Source of the DNA: an uncultured Burkholderiales bacterium
Lineage (GTDB): Bacteria > Pseudomonadota > Gammaproteobacteria > Burkholderiales > Burkholderiaceae_C
Direction: 5' to 3'
NCBI GenBank assembly: GCA_903949285.1
Contig: CAJAYT010000096.1
Coordinates: 39,838 to 103,837, forward strand
Length of the DNA stretch: 64,000 nucleotides
Shown here: in pieces, positions 27,230-35,765 of the stretch
How the letters are laid out: every line of letters starts with the position of its first letter
Numbering within the stretch: position 1 is the stretch's first letter
Translations under genes and position numbers: made by a program
The notes under the pieces: generated by a model
Database searches by the model: none
Told to the model about the DNA's origin: nothing
Seen by the model: the letters and a program-made list of their open reading frames with translations, nothing else

Positions 27230-28102
27230 TCAAGGCTGCGAATCGAGTCCCAGCAAGCGAACAGCATTGTTTTTGAGGATTCCTGGCATCACTTCTGGTT
27301 TAAAGCCAGCTACCTCAAAGTCCTTCATCCAACGCTCAGGAGTAATTAACGGGTAGTCGCTTCCAAAAAGTATGCGGTCTTTGAGTAATGTGTTGGCGTA
27401 CTGGACCAGCTGTTTGGGGAAATACTTGGGACTCCAACCAGACAGGTCTATCCATACATTGGGTTTGTGCGTAGCCACGCTTAATGCCTCGTCTTGCCAG
27501 GGGAAGCTTGGATGTGCCATTACGATTTGCATATCGGGCCAATCAATGGCTACATCGTCAAGGTGCATGGGATTACTATAGGCAAGCCTTAAACCCCCAC
27601 CGCATCTCATACCACTACCAATACCACTATGACCAGTATGAAAGATTGCCGGTAATTTATATTCATTAATCACATCATATATTGGCCAAGCCATTTTGTC
27701 ATATGGATGATAGCCTTGAACCGTAGGGTGAAATTTAAATCCTTTTACCCCGTCCTCTCTAATGAGACGCTCGGCCTCACGGGCCCCCATTTTTCCTTTA
27801 TGAGGATCAATGCTTGCAAATGCGATCATCATGTCACTATTTTTTTTTGCCGCGTCTGCAATTTCTTCGTTTGGAATCCGGCGCCTACCTATTTGGGATT
27901 CGCTGTCTACGGTAAACATCACCAATCCAATTTTTTTCTCTCTGTAGTAAGCAATGGTCTCATCTATAGTTGGGCGTTTGCTAAATCCGAAGTATTTGTC
28001 AGCAGCGCGGTCATATTCCTCTCCATAGTTATCAAATGGATTTCGACAACTAACTTCCGCATGTGTATGAATGTCGATTGCGACAAGATTTTTGTAATCC
28101 AA
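27230..28102 (-). CDS. Amidohydrolase-2 family metal-dependent hydrolase or decarboxylase
   Basis: This 290-residue TIM-barrel protein has the metal-binding start AIDIHTHAEVS (His12, His14), a barrel His in AIFHTGHSG, MAHPSFPWQDEAL and the late Asp in LFGSDYPLITPERW. The family includes ACMSD-like decarboxylases and C-C hydrolases such as CouO, implicated in cleaving aryl-beta-keto intermediates in p-hydroxycinnamate degradation. The start is TTG at 28102, supported by GGAG seven bases upstream; no ATG alternative gives a full N-terminus. It diverges from the crotonase gene across a region with a perfect dyad. A CouO-like role is plausible but unproven. Confidence 0.78.
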   Translation of the reverse strand: MDYKNLVAIDIHTHAEVSCRNPFDNYGEEYDRAADKYFGFSKRPTIDETIAYYREKKIGLVMFTVDSESQIGRRRIPNEEIADAAKKNSDMMIAFASIDPHKGKMGAREAERLIREDGVKGFKFHPTVQGYHPYDKMAWPIYDVINEYKLPAIFHTGHSGIGSGMRCGGGLRLAYSNPMHLDDVAIDWPDMQIVMAHPSFPWQDEALSVATHKPNVWIDLSGWSPKYFPKQLVQYANTLLKDRILFGSDYPLITPERWMKDFEVAGFKPEVMPGILKNNAVRLLGLDSQP

Positions 28103-28150
28103 GAGCTATCTCCAAAGCGTATTTTTGGGCAAGGGTAAATCCGGTGGATT

Positions 28151-28169
28151 TAGTTATTAAATATAACTA
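28151..28169. promoter_or_regulatory. Perfect dyad, candidate MarR operator
   Basis: TAGTTAT-TAAAT-ATAACTA is a perfect inverted repeat with 7-base arms and a 5-base spacer. It lies 44 bases before the crotonase ATG and 49 bases from the divergent amidohydrolase start. Size and symmetry fit a MarR-family operator, and a MarR gene lies two genes downstream (31023). A related imperfect copy, TAGTTA-N5-TAACCG, begins at 30907 upstream of that gene. Confidence 0.6.
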
Positions 28170-28212
28170 TAGTGCATGTTTAGTCCGAGTTCAACCCCAA
28201 ACAAACCCTATC

Positions 28213-28992
28213 ATGACAACAAATCAGGATATTCAATTTGAGATGCGCGATGAGATTGCGGTGATCTCACTTACTCGCCCAACCAAGCGAAACGCTCTCA
28301 ACGATGCATTGATTGCATCACTTAAACATATTTTTGAAAATCTTCCTCAAAGTGCCCGAGCTGCTGTCATAACAGGGCAGGGAGAGCACTTCTGTGCAGG
28401 TCTAGATTTAAGTGATTTGAAAGAACGAGACGCTGGGCAAGGTATGCATCACTCACGGTCATGGCATTACGCACTTGAGCGTTTGCAATATGGGCCAGTT
28501 CCAGTGGTCGCTGCACTTCAGGGGGCCGTGGTTGGTGGAGGGCTTGAGCTAGCAAGTGCTTGTCATATCAGAGTTGCAGATGAATCCGCTTTTTTTGCAT
28601 TACCCGAGGGCACAAGAGGTATTTTCGTTGGAGGAGGCGGATCTGTGCGAATTCCACGACTAATCGGTGTTGCTCGAATGACTGACATGATGATGACTGG
28701 GCGCGTTTATAACGCTGTAGATGCAGAGCGCATAGGCCTTGCCCAGTACCTAGTGCCTGTTGGAGCTGCTTTTGATAAGGCGATGGAGTTAGCTAAGAAA
28801 ATCGCTACAAATGCTCCTATGACAAACTATGCATTAATGCATGCCTTACCAAGAATCGCCGAACAACCCTCAGATCAAGGATTCATTACAGAGTCGTTAA
28901 TTTCAGGCATCGCTCAATCTACTCCTCAAGCAAAACAACGCGTTCGTGATTTTTTGGAAGGACGTGCTGCAAAAGTTTCTAAAGCGAGTTGA
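28213..28992 (+). CDS. Enoyl-CoA hydratase/isomerase (crotonase), phenylpropanoid type
   Basis: This 259-residue crotonase has the first oxyanion-hole strand HFCAGLDLSDLKE and the second, VVAALQGAVVGGGLELASA. Then come ALPEGTRGIFVGGGGSVRIPR and a C-terminal helix region. The ATG at 28213 (sequence MTTNQD) is chosen over an open extension reaching into the divergent amidohydrolase gene. It lies 55 bases upstream of the feruloyl-CoA synthetase-like gene. It most likely hydrates the enoyl-CoA made by that ligase; a hydratase-lyase giving an aldehyde is an alternative, though no vanillin dehydrogenase is near. Confidence 0.87.
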   Translation: MTTNQDIQFEMRDEIAVISLTRPTKRNALNDALIASLKHIFENLPQSARAAVITGQGEHFCAGLDLSDLKERDAGQGMHHSRSWHYALERLQYGPVPVVAALQGAVVGGGLELASACHIRVADESAFFALPEGTRGIFVGGGGSVRIPRLIGVARMTDMMMTGRVYNAVDAERIGLAQYLVPVGAAFDKAMELAKKIATNAPMTNYALMHALPRIAEQPSDQGFITESLISGIAQSTPQAKQRVRDFLEGRAAKVSKAS

Positions 28993-29047
28993 ACATAATT
29001 TTAAAAGCCATTTCGAGTTCTATTGAACGCATTGGCTGGAGGTATAT

Positions 29048-30901
29048 ATGAGTGGTCCAAAATTCCGTAGTATAAAGTTCGGTGTAACCCGTGTTGATAT
29101 CAGAAAGGGTGGCGAAGGCGTTGAATATATGAACGCTGCAGTTGCGTTGGAGCCTTTCGCCGAACGAATGGCTGATCGACTTTTTTTCTGGGCCCAAGAG
29201 ACACCAGATCGAATTGTTTTTGCCCGCAGAGTCAAAAATGACGACGGTGTTTCTGGAGATTGGAGTACCCTTACCTTCTCTCAAGCTTTGAAAACAGCTC
29301 GTCAAATTGCTCAAGGCTTGATAAATAGACAATTAAGTGATGAACGCCCTGTTTTAATATTGTCTGAAAATGATTTAGAGCATGCTTTAATATCTTTGGG
29401 GTGTATGCTTGCCGGAGTCCCCTATTGTTCCGCGTCTCCAGCTTATTCAACAGTCAGCCAAGATTTTGAAAAACTTAAGCATATTGTCAAAACACTTACA
29501 CCGGGTTTAATCTTTGCGGCAAACAGCAGCAAGTACGGCAATGCAATTAAAAACGCTGTCCCTATTGGGACAGAAGTAGTTTTGACCGAGGGAGTACTAG
29601 AGACGCACAAAACGATCTCATTTGCTGATTTAGCTGCTACGCCTGCCTCGCAACAAGTAGAACTGAGGTACAAATCAACCGGTCCCAACACGGTAGTTAA
29701 GTTCTTATTTACATCTGGTTCTACCAGGTTACCCAAGGCTGTGATCAATACAAATTTAATGTGGTGCTCAAATCAGCAGCAAATGCGTCAATCTATGCCT
29801 GTCCTAGCAGAGACTCCGCCAGTTCTTATTGATTGGCTTCCTTGGAATCATACGTTTGGAGGTAATCATAACTTTGGACTCGTCATTTACAACGGCGGAA
29901 CTATGTATATAGATGACGGTAAGCCTACACCTGTCTTAATTCAAGAAACGATTCGTAATTTAAGGGAGATATCACCAACAGTTTATTTTAATGTTCCCAC
30001 TGGATTTGAATATATAGCCAACGCAATGCGGATAGACCCAGTTCTAAGGAAATGTTTATTAAAAGATGTAAAAATGTTTTTCTATGCCGGTGCTTCATTG
30101 GCTCAGCCTATTTGGGATAGTTTATATTCAAGCCAGGAGCAAGAAATTGGCGAACGAATCGCCATGACGACTGGTTTGGGAATGACTGAATCGGGTCCGT
30201 TTGCCTTGTTTGTTACTAATCCAAATGTCAAGGCAGCAGACTTGGGCGTTCCAGCTCCTGGATTAGAAATTAAGCTAGTGAAAGACAACGATAAAACCGA
30301 AGTTCGGTATAGGGGCCCCAACGTCACTCCCGGCTACTGGCGGTCCCCTGAGGAGACTAAAGCTCATTTTGATGAAGAAGGATTTTTTTGTAGCGGCGAT
30401 GCCGTTAAATGGATCGATGAGAATGATGTCCACCAGGGGTTGAAATTTGATGGACGTATTGCCGAAGATTTTAAACTTGCAACTGGGACTTTCGTAAGCG
30501 TTGGACCTTTGCGGGCAAAGATAATAGCTGCATGCTCCCCGTATATTCAGGATGCCGTTATAACTGGACTGGATCAAAAGGAGATAGGAGCTATGATTTT
30601 TGTAACTCCTTTGGTTAGGTCATTGTGTGAGCTAGAACCTACGGCAACTTTGTCTGATGTTTTGAGCTCTCCTAAAGTACTGTCTTATTTCCAAGAGAAA
30701 TTAAATATATTGTCTTCAACATCTACTGGCAGTGCTACTCGTATTGCGAGATTAATCTTGTTGGAGCAACCCCCCTCAATCGATAAAGGTGAGATCACCG
30801 ACAAAGGTTCAATTAATCAGCGAGCCGTACTCAAGCATAGGGAAGAATTGGTACAAGGTTTGCACAACGGATCGTTAACGAATATCTTATTGCCCAAATA
30901 A
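29048..30901 (+). CDS. fcs: Feruloyl-CoA synthetase-like ligase
   Basis: This 617-residue ANL ligase has the long feruloyl-CoA synthetase layout: PYCSASPAYSTVSQDF, the AMP-binding loop LFTSGSTRLPKAVINT near residues 221-236, and IDWLPWNHTFGGNHNFG. The acceptor side has TGLGMTESGPFALF and RIAEDFKLATGTFVSVGPLR. The AMP loop has Arg where many ANL enzymes have Gly (STR instead of STG). It activates a hydroxycinnamate or related phenylpropanoid with CoA and ATP. A strong GGAGG lies seven bases upstream of the ATG. It sits between the crotonase and the MarR regulator. Whether ferulate, p-coumarate or cinnamate is the substrate is open. Confidence 0.88.
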   Translation: MSGPKFRSIKFGVTRVDIRKGGEGVEYMNAAVALEPFAERMADRLFFWAQETPDRIVFARRVKNDDGVSGDWSTLTFSQALKTARQIAQGLINRQLSDERPVLILSENDLEHALISLGCMLAGVPYCSASPAYSTVSQDFEKLKHIVKTLTPGLIFAANSSKYGNAIKNAVPIGTEVVLTEGVLETHKTISFADLAATPASQQVELRYKSTGPNTVVKFLFTSGSTRLPKAVINTNLMWCSNQQQMRQSMPVLAETPPVLIDWLPWNHTFGGNHNFGLVIYNGGTMYIDDGKPTPVLIQETIRNLREISPTVYFNVPTGFEYIANAMRIDPVLRKCLLKDVKMFFYAGASLAQPIWDSLYSSQEQEIGERIAMTTGLGMTESGPFALFVTNPNVKAADLGVPAPGLEIKLVKDNDKTEVRYRGPNVTPGYWRSPEETKAHFDEEGFFCSGDAVKWIDENDVHQGLKFDGRIAEDFKLATGTFVSVGPLRAKIIAACSPYIQDAVITGLDQKEIGAMIFVTPLVRSLCELEPTATLSDVLSSPKVLSYFQEKLNILSSTSTGSATRIARLILLEQPPSIDKGEITDKGSINQRAVLKHREELVQGLHNGSLTNILLPK

Positions 30902-31022
30902 ATGAATAGTTAATTTCTAACCGTCAGCGCTTGGAGTTCGTAGTTCTACCGGCACCTTAAACTTGCAATGATGATGCGTTAAGATTTCTATTTCTAATAT
31001 AAGCGAATCTATTTAATGAAAT

Positions 31023-31460
31023 ATGACCGAAACTATTAATATCAGTTTTCTTGAATCGCTTATTGGATACAACACAAGGAGAGCAACTCTATCACTTATC
31101 TCCACGTTCATTGAGCAGATGAAAGAATTCGATTTAAGCCCAGTTGATTTCTCAATACTATCTCTAATTGGCCATAACCCAAACATTACTTCAAAACAGA
31201 TCTGCTCAGCACTTAATATTCAACCTCCAAACATAGTCGCATTTATAAAAGCTTTTGATCGAAAAGGTTTAATTGTGCGCTCCGCACACCCCACTGATGG
31301 CAGAGCAACAGGATTAAGTCTGAGTTCTGAGGGCAAAGTTTTAATGAAAAAAGCGGAGAAGATGGCTATTAAATCTGAAATGAATGTTGCCTCTAAATTA
31401 GATTCAGCTGAGGTAAAGGTATTGATTGAATTACTGCAGAAGATATACAAAGTGGTTTAG
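31023..31460 (+). CDS. MarR-family transcriptional regulator
   Basis: This 145-residue winged-helix protein has the MarR recognition segment NITSKQICSALNIQPPNIVAF followed by the wing (RSAHPTDGRATGLSLSSEG). Regulators of this type next to hydroxycinnamoyl-CoA ligases (FerR, CouR) are released from DNA by the hydroxycinnamoyl-CoA product. The gene follows the feruloyl-CoA synthetase-like gene by 121 bases, and a perfect dyad lies upstream of the crotonase at 28151. Family is certain. The inducer and targets are inferred. Confidence 0.9.
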   Translation: MTETINISFLESLIGYNTRRATLSLISTFIEQMKEFDLSPVDFSILSLIGHNPNITSKQICSALNIQPPNIVAFIKAFDRKGLIVRSAHPTDGRATGLSLSSEGKVLMKKAEKMAIKSEMNVASKLDSAEVKVLIELLQKIYKVV

Positions 31461-31586
31461 GGTAAACACCCCTAATATCGGATTGACTTAATTGTTGCCT
31501 GGAAATATATTAGTTCACCAGTCAGTAAACACAGTGATAAACGTAACACTCTGTATCCATATTTAGTTAATTAATAAGTTGAGGCG

Positions 31587-32531
31587 ATGATTAATATTAA
31601 CAATCAAAAAGTAGCTGTTATTGGATCGGGTCTGATCGGTCGAGCTTGGGCTATTGTTTTTGCGCGCGCTGGTCTTCAAGTAAATATATACGATCAAAGC
31701 AATGAGGCCTTGAAAAATTGTTTACAGTTAACCCGCAACTTATTGGATGACGCTGATAAAGCCGGATTGATTGCAGAGTCTGCCAACGACATTATCTCCA
31801 GAATTCACCCCGTCTCAACTCTAGAGGAGGCGTGCGATGGAGTTATTCTTGTTCAAGAAAATATTCGTGAAACTGTTGAAGCAAAATTAGCTGTTTTCGC
31901 TGAACTTGACCTATATGCGCCAGAAAAAGCTATTTTGGCAAGTTCAACTTCCTGGCTACCTACTTCCCTTTTTACTGAGAACTTAAGGGGGAGAGCACGT
32001 TGCTTGGTGGCTCACCCAACCAATCCTCCTTATCTCATTCCATTGGTAGAGGTCAGTCCAGCCCCTTGGACAAGTGATGATGTCGTTGAAGATGCAATGG
32101 CTTTTTACGCTGCGGTTCACCAAGAGCCGGTACTGGTTAAGAAAGAAATCCACGGTTTCTTGCTAAATAGGGTTCAGGGGGCAGTCCTTAACGAAATGTT
32201 AAACCTGTATGAGGAAGGTTATGCCAGTTCTGCAGATTTGGATAAAGTCATGAAATATGGTCTTGGTCTGCGGTGGTCCTTCATGGGACCTTTTGAGACT
32301 ATTGATCTCAATGCTCCGGATGGAGTAGTTGATTATGCGGCTAGATATGGTCAAACTTACGCTGATGTTGCCAAGACTCAAAAGGATAACACTTGGAATC
32401 CTCAGGTCATTGCTTGTGTAGAGCGTGAAAGAAGAGAGATTCTTAAAAAAGATCAACTAGAGGAGCGCTCAAGATGGCGCGATAACCGCTTGATGAGTTT
32501 AAGGAAGCATCAACTCGATCAGCCCAAATGA
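31587..32531 (+). CDS. 3-hydroxyacid dehydrogenase, lambda-crystallin/carnitine dehydrogenase-like
   Basis: This 314-residue protein of the 3-hydroxyacyl-CoA dehydrogenase family has the NAD-binding motif VIGSGLIGRAWAIVFARAG. The catalytic segment is VAHPTNPPYLIPLVEVS, with HGFLLNRVQGAVLNE further on. The HPTNPPYLIPLVEV pattern and single C-terminal domain match lambda-crystallin, L-gulonate and L-carnitine dehydrogenases, which act on free 3-hydroxyacids rather than CoA esters. It lies 79 bases before a BKACE gene that would consume a free 3-ketoacid, and carnitine loci have the same pairing. GAGG precedes the ATG. The substrate could be a 3-hydroxy-3-arylpropionate or an aliphatic hydroxyacid. 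Confidence 0.85.
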   Translation: MININNQKVAVIGSGLIGRAWAIVFARAGLQVNIYDQSNEALKNCLQLTRNLLDDADKAGLIAESANDIISRIHPVSTLEEACDGVILVQENIRETVEAKLAVFAELDLYAPEKAILASSTSWLPTSLFTENLRGRARCLVAHPTNPPYLIPLVEVSPAPWTSDDVVEDAMAFYAAVHQEPVLVKKEIHGFLLNRVQGAVLNEMLNLYEEGYASSADLDKVMKYGLGLRWSFMGPFETIDLNAPDGVVDYAARYGQTYADVAKTQKDNTWNPQVIACVERERREILKKDQLEERSRWRDNRLMSLRKHQLDQPK

Positions 32532-32610
32532 GAATGAGGACCTGACTTGTATTCAAGCAGAATTAGTTTCAATGAATTAGTATTTAACAACGATCAAAGG
32601 ACATTACATA

Positions 32611-33537
32611 ATGGCTCGTAAAGTTATCATCACTTGCGCCGTCACTGGAGCAATACACACCCCCACGATGTCAGAATATTTGCCCATATCCGCAAAAGAG
32701 ATTACAGATGCAGCGCTTGGGGCTGCTAAGGCGGGTGCGTCCATTGTTCATTTGCACGCTAGGGAGCACGCAAACGGTAAGCCCTCACAAGAGCCGGCAT
32801 TATTTAAGGAATTTTTACCTCAAATTAAAGCCGCCAGCGATGTCGTAATCAATATTACCACAGGCGGTGCACCGACCATGCCTATTGAAGAGCGTTTAAA
32901 ACCAGCGCACTACTTTAAGCCAGAAGTTGCCTCACTCAATATGGGGTCCATGAACTTTGGTTTGTATGAAATGGTCAAACGGTACAAGACTTTTAAATAT
33001 GATTGGGAAAAACCGTATCTTGAAGGTAGTGACGATAGAGTATTTAAAAACACTTTTAAAGATATTGCATACATCTTAGAGTCGTGTAGTGATAATCAAA
33101 CTCGGTTTGAGATCGAATGCTATGACATAGGTCATTTGTATACTGCTGCACATTTTATTGATCGAGGCCTGATTAAAGCGCCATTTCTCATTCAATCGGT
33201 CTTTGGGCTCTTGGGTGGTATTGGTCCTCATCCGGAGGATGTTATTCATATGAAACGCACCGCAGACCGTCTGTTCGGTGATGCTTATGTTTGGTCAGTT
33301 TTAGGTGCTGGTAAAAATCAAATTCCAATTGCTTCAATGTCCGCTGCGATGGGGGGTAATGTGCGAGTGGGTTTAGAGGATTCTTTGTGGGACGGACCAG
33401 GTAATTTGGCTAAAACCAATGCCGCTCAAGTAACTCGAATTAGGCAGATCATTGAAGGGTTATCACTCGAGGTTGCTACACCTGCAGAGGCTAGGGAGAT
33501 TTTAAAATTAAAAGGGGGTAACAACGTTAATTTTTAA
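32611..33537 (+). CDS. Beta-keto acid cleavage enzyme (BKACE, DUF849)
   Basis: This 308-residue TIM-barrel protein has the BKACE zinc motif SIVHLHARE (His47, His49), followed by VVINITTGGAPTMPIEER and GLLGGIGPHPEDV. Family members condense a free beta-keto acid with acetyl-CoA to give acetoacetate and the shortened acyl-CoA. With the preceding hydroxyacid dehydrogenase it forms a two-step module. If the keto acid were a 3-oxo-3-arylpropionate, the product would be an aroyl-CoA suited to the box pathway. Dehydrocarnitine cleavage is the main alternative, although no carnitine transporter is adjacent. AAAGGA precedes the ATG. Confidence 0.9.
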   Translation: MARKVIITCAVTGAIHTPTMSEYLPISAKEITDAALGAAKAGASIVHLHAREHANGKPSQEPALFKEFLPQIKAASDVVINITTGGAPTMPIEERLKPAHYFKPEVASLNMGSMNFGLYEMVKRYKTFKYDWEKPYLEGSDDRVFKNTFKDIAYILESCSDNQTRFEIECYDIGHLYTAAHFIDRGLIKAPFLIQSVFGLLGGIGPHPEDVIHMKRTADRLFGDAYVWSVLGAGKNQIPIASMSAAMGGNVRVGLEDSLWDGPGNLAKTNAAQVTRIRQIIEGLSLEVATPAEAREILKLKGGNNVNF

Positions 33538-33610
33538 AGCCGTGTAGTAATGGATAAGTTGTGATTAATTTAATCCCCAAGCCCGTGCCATAGTTGCTTA
33601 TACGGGTTTA

Positions 33611-33673
33611 GTTTCAATTAATTTAGTCATGATTGAAACCTGGCCCCACACTTATTGGAGAATTATAGGGGCC
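33611..33673. repeat. Two consecutive dyads between convergent genes
   Basis: GTTTCAAT at 33611-33618 pairs with ATTGAAAC at 33632-33639 (8-base arms, 13-base loop). GGCCCC at 33642-33647 pairs with GGGGCC at 33668-33673 (20-base loop). They sit between the convergent BKACE and symporter genes. Neither has a following T-run, so they may be 3'-end stabilising structures or part of a Rho-dependent stop. Confidence 0.5.
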
Positions 33674-33724
33674 GTCGCACTGCGCTTAAATTTTTATCAA
33701 CAACTGGCCCACTCTATGGAAAAA

Positions 33725-34717
33725 CTAATTCTTTAAGTGTTCCCGTTTTGCATACCGGCTTGCCAAAATTGAGCAAATTATCAATTGAACTTGATGGTAC
33801 AAAATGATAGGTAACATGATGAGTCCCAAAGCAGGATGATTGCCAAATATCAACTTTGCCATAGGAATTCCAGAGGCAAGTGTTTTCTTGGATCCACAAA
33901 AAACTGTGGCAATCTCATCCTCTGTGTTAAAACCCATACGCCTAGACATCCAAGTCGTGAGCACGAGCACGAGGTATAAAAGCGCTGACACACCGACTAA
34001 AACCAGAGCAATCATACTCAGGCCGTTATCACGCCATAGTCCAGAGCTGACTGAATCGCTAAAGGCAGAGAAGATAAGCATCAAAATCACAATTCGATCG
34101 GTTGAACTTGTAATTGCTTTGTAGCGATTGTGCAAACTCTCCAAAAACGGCCTGGTCAGTTGCCCAATCACTAGAGGCAAAAGAAGAAGCTTTGCAATCC
34201 CAATCACGGCCGTTTCAAAGGAGATTCCGTCGCCGCTGAAGCCGATAAATAAGGCAATTAAAAATGGAGTTGCAATAATTCCAATTAAACCTGAAATGGT
34301 TGCATTAAAGATAGCGGCAGGAATGTTGCCTTTTCCAATAGCAGTCATCGCTACAGATGAAGAGACTGTGGAGGGGAGGGCGCATAAATAGCAGATGCCG
34401 AGCAATAGACCGTTGTCTACATATTGACCAAAGAAATAATTAAAAACGAAAAATATCAGAGGGAAAACGATGAAGGTCGTTAACTGTACCAATATATGAA
34501 CTCTCCAAGCTGTAATTCCTTGTTTAAGTTTGTGAAACGAAAGTCCCAAACCATGCAGGAAAAAAACCAGTGCGATACCAACATTTGAAAGTTTATTGAT
34601 TTGAAGCAAGCCATCTGTTTTTCCGATTTCCGGATTAAGAGTTGCTATCAATATCAAGCCAAACATTGCAAACAAAAACCACTGCTTCTGAATAAAACTT
34701 TTGATATGGGAGATCAT
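33725..34717 (-). CDS. Bile acid:sodium symporter family (SLC10/BASS-like) protein
   Basis: This 330-residue membrane protein has about ten hydrophobic segments and the family region LPSTVSSSVAMTAIGKGNIPAA split by a discontinuous helix. The later segment ATVFCGSKKTLASGIPMAK is also typical of the YfeH/SLC10A7-like branch. It probably exchanges an organic anion with sodium ions. Placement in a catabolic island suggests an aromatic or carboxylic acid, either uptake or efflux, but no ligand can be read from the sequence. It is a single gene between the BKACE gene (convergent) and a binding-protein gene on the same strand. Confidence 0.85.
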   Translation of the reverse strand: MISHIKSFIQKQWFLFAMFGLILIATLNPEIGKTDGLLQINKLSNVGIALVFFLHGLGLSFHKLKQGITAWRVHILVQLTTFIVFPLIFFVFNYFFGQYVDNGLLLGICYLCALPSTVSSSVAMTAIGKGNIPAAIFNATISGLIGIIATPFLIALFIGFSGDGISFETAVIGIAKLLLLPLVIGQLTRPFLESLHNRYKAITSSTDRIVILMLIFSAFSDSVSSGLWRDNGLSMIALVLVGVSALLYLVLVLTTWMSRRMGFNTEDEIATVFCGSKKTLASGIPMAKLIFGNHPALGLIMLPIILYHQVQLIICSILASRYAKREHLKN

Positions 34718-34751
34718 AATTAAGATGCTTATTTACCAGCAAACGAGACAA

Positions 34752-34782
34752 GGGTACATGGATTGACGAGCAAATAGTACCC
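34752..34782. repeat. Dyad upstream of the symporter gene
   Basis: GGGTAC at 34752-34757 pairs with GTACCC at 34777-34782, and the flanking ACA and TGT extend it with one unpaired base. It lies about 35 bases upstream of the symporter start on the minus strand, in its probable promoter or leader. Operator or leader hairpin is undecided. Confidence 0.4.
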
Positions 34783-34865
34783 TGTAAATAAAGAAGAGAA
34801 CCAATAAATCGACTATTCTAATCAGGTTCGGATGAGCATTGATTCCTGCGGATTCGCTGAGTGTC

Positions 34866-35624
34866 CTATTTGCCAGGAATTAGGTCCATACCACCGCTTA
34901 TGATTGCGGCAGACGCATTTTTGGAACTCAAAAAGGAAATCAGTTTAGAGGCGTTTGCCATTTGATCAGAATCCTTAACAGCCGCAACGGCAAAAATCTG
35001 AAGCAACTGCACCTCTGCGGGTAATCTACCAATCATCTCAATTCCAGGGGCAAACATAAGCTCGCTGGTAGGTAAGATGGCCAGGTCAGCCTTCTTGGAT
35101 GCGAGCATCTCCACCGCTTGGCTACCTCTCTCCGATTTAACTACAGATATCTTCTCAGAAATCCCCAAACGAGGAAACACATCATTAACAAGAAAGATCC
35201 CACTCGTGCTGCCCGGGACCGAAATTAAGTGAGTTTTTAGCAAGGCAACTTTTAGTTTTTCAACCGTGCTGATATCCGGCTTTGGAGCACCCACCGGCAC
35301 CGCAGCAGCAAGTGGCGCTATTCCTAGATCGCGGTCTGTGCCCGTTGCTATTCGCCCGGATTCAATTAATTCTGTGAGACCCTCCCTGGACAAAATCACT
35401 ACATCTGCGCGAACACCATTCTCAAGTTGAGCTTTAATGGTTTGAGTACCGCTTCCCTGAGACGCACCAGAAAGAGTTTTAACGGAAATCCCCGTGGTAC
35501 GTTCAAACTCCGGTAATAGTTGTTTGTAAGGATTTGTAAAGCCACCAGACATCATGACAGTTAGCTGTGCAAATGAGGAGCTATTGAACACTAATAAGAG
35601 GACTGCAAAAATAAGACGTTTCAC
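34866..35624 (-). CDS. ModA-like periplasmic substrate-binding protein, orphan
   Basis: This 252-residue type II binding protein has a signal peptide (about 19 residues, ending SSFAQ). It has the ModA-like features VMMSGGFTNPYKQLLPEFE, ADVVILSREGLTEL and LPTSELMFAPGIEMIGRLP. No permease or ATPase genes accompany it. ModA-type proteins bind molybdate, but many diverged members near catabolic genes bind other anions or act as sensors. The start is GTG at 35624 with AGGAAA upstream. The xanthine dehydrogenase encoded 14 kb away needs molybdenum, but that link is weak. The ligand is unknown. Confidence 0.8.
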   Translation of the reverse strand: MKRLIFAVLLLVFNSSSFAQLTVMMSGGFTNPYKQLLPEFERTTGISVKTLSGASQGSGTQTIKAQLENGVRADVVILSREGLTELIESGRIATGTDRDLGIAPLAAAVPVGAPKPDISTVEKLKVALLKTHLISVPGSTSGIFLVNDVFPRLGISEKISVVKSERGSQAVEMLASKKADLAILPTSELMFAPGIEMIGRLPAEVQLLQIFAVAAVKDSDQMANASKLISFLSSKNASAAIISGGMDLIPGK

Positions 35625-35765
35625 GATGAGTTTCCTGGATATCTGCTATGTGTTTAGGCTTTACAAAGAGAATAGTGCACGATTGTATGCTTTTAGCAAA
35701 GCTCAAGCGTATCCATATTGAACCGCGCGCAAGGCGGGTTCTATTTGGTTCACAAATTTCAGTGC

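Noticed and set aside
28063..28212. An N-terminal extension of the crotonase gene by 50 codons
   Set aside because: It overlaps the divergent amidohydrolase start and the dyad promoter; the ATG at 28213 fits the family start.
34790..34860. A possible TPP riboswitch on the minus strand upstream of the symporter gene, because of a GAACCTGAT-like word
   Set aside because: Other required TPP blocks, including the CTGAGA element and the downstream TAATACCAGCG-like segment, are missing, so one matching word is likely chance.
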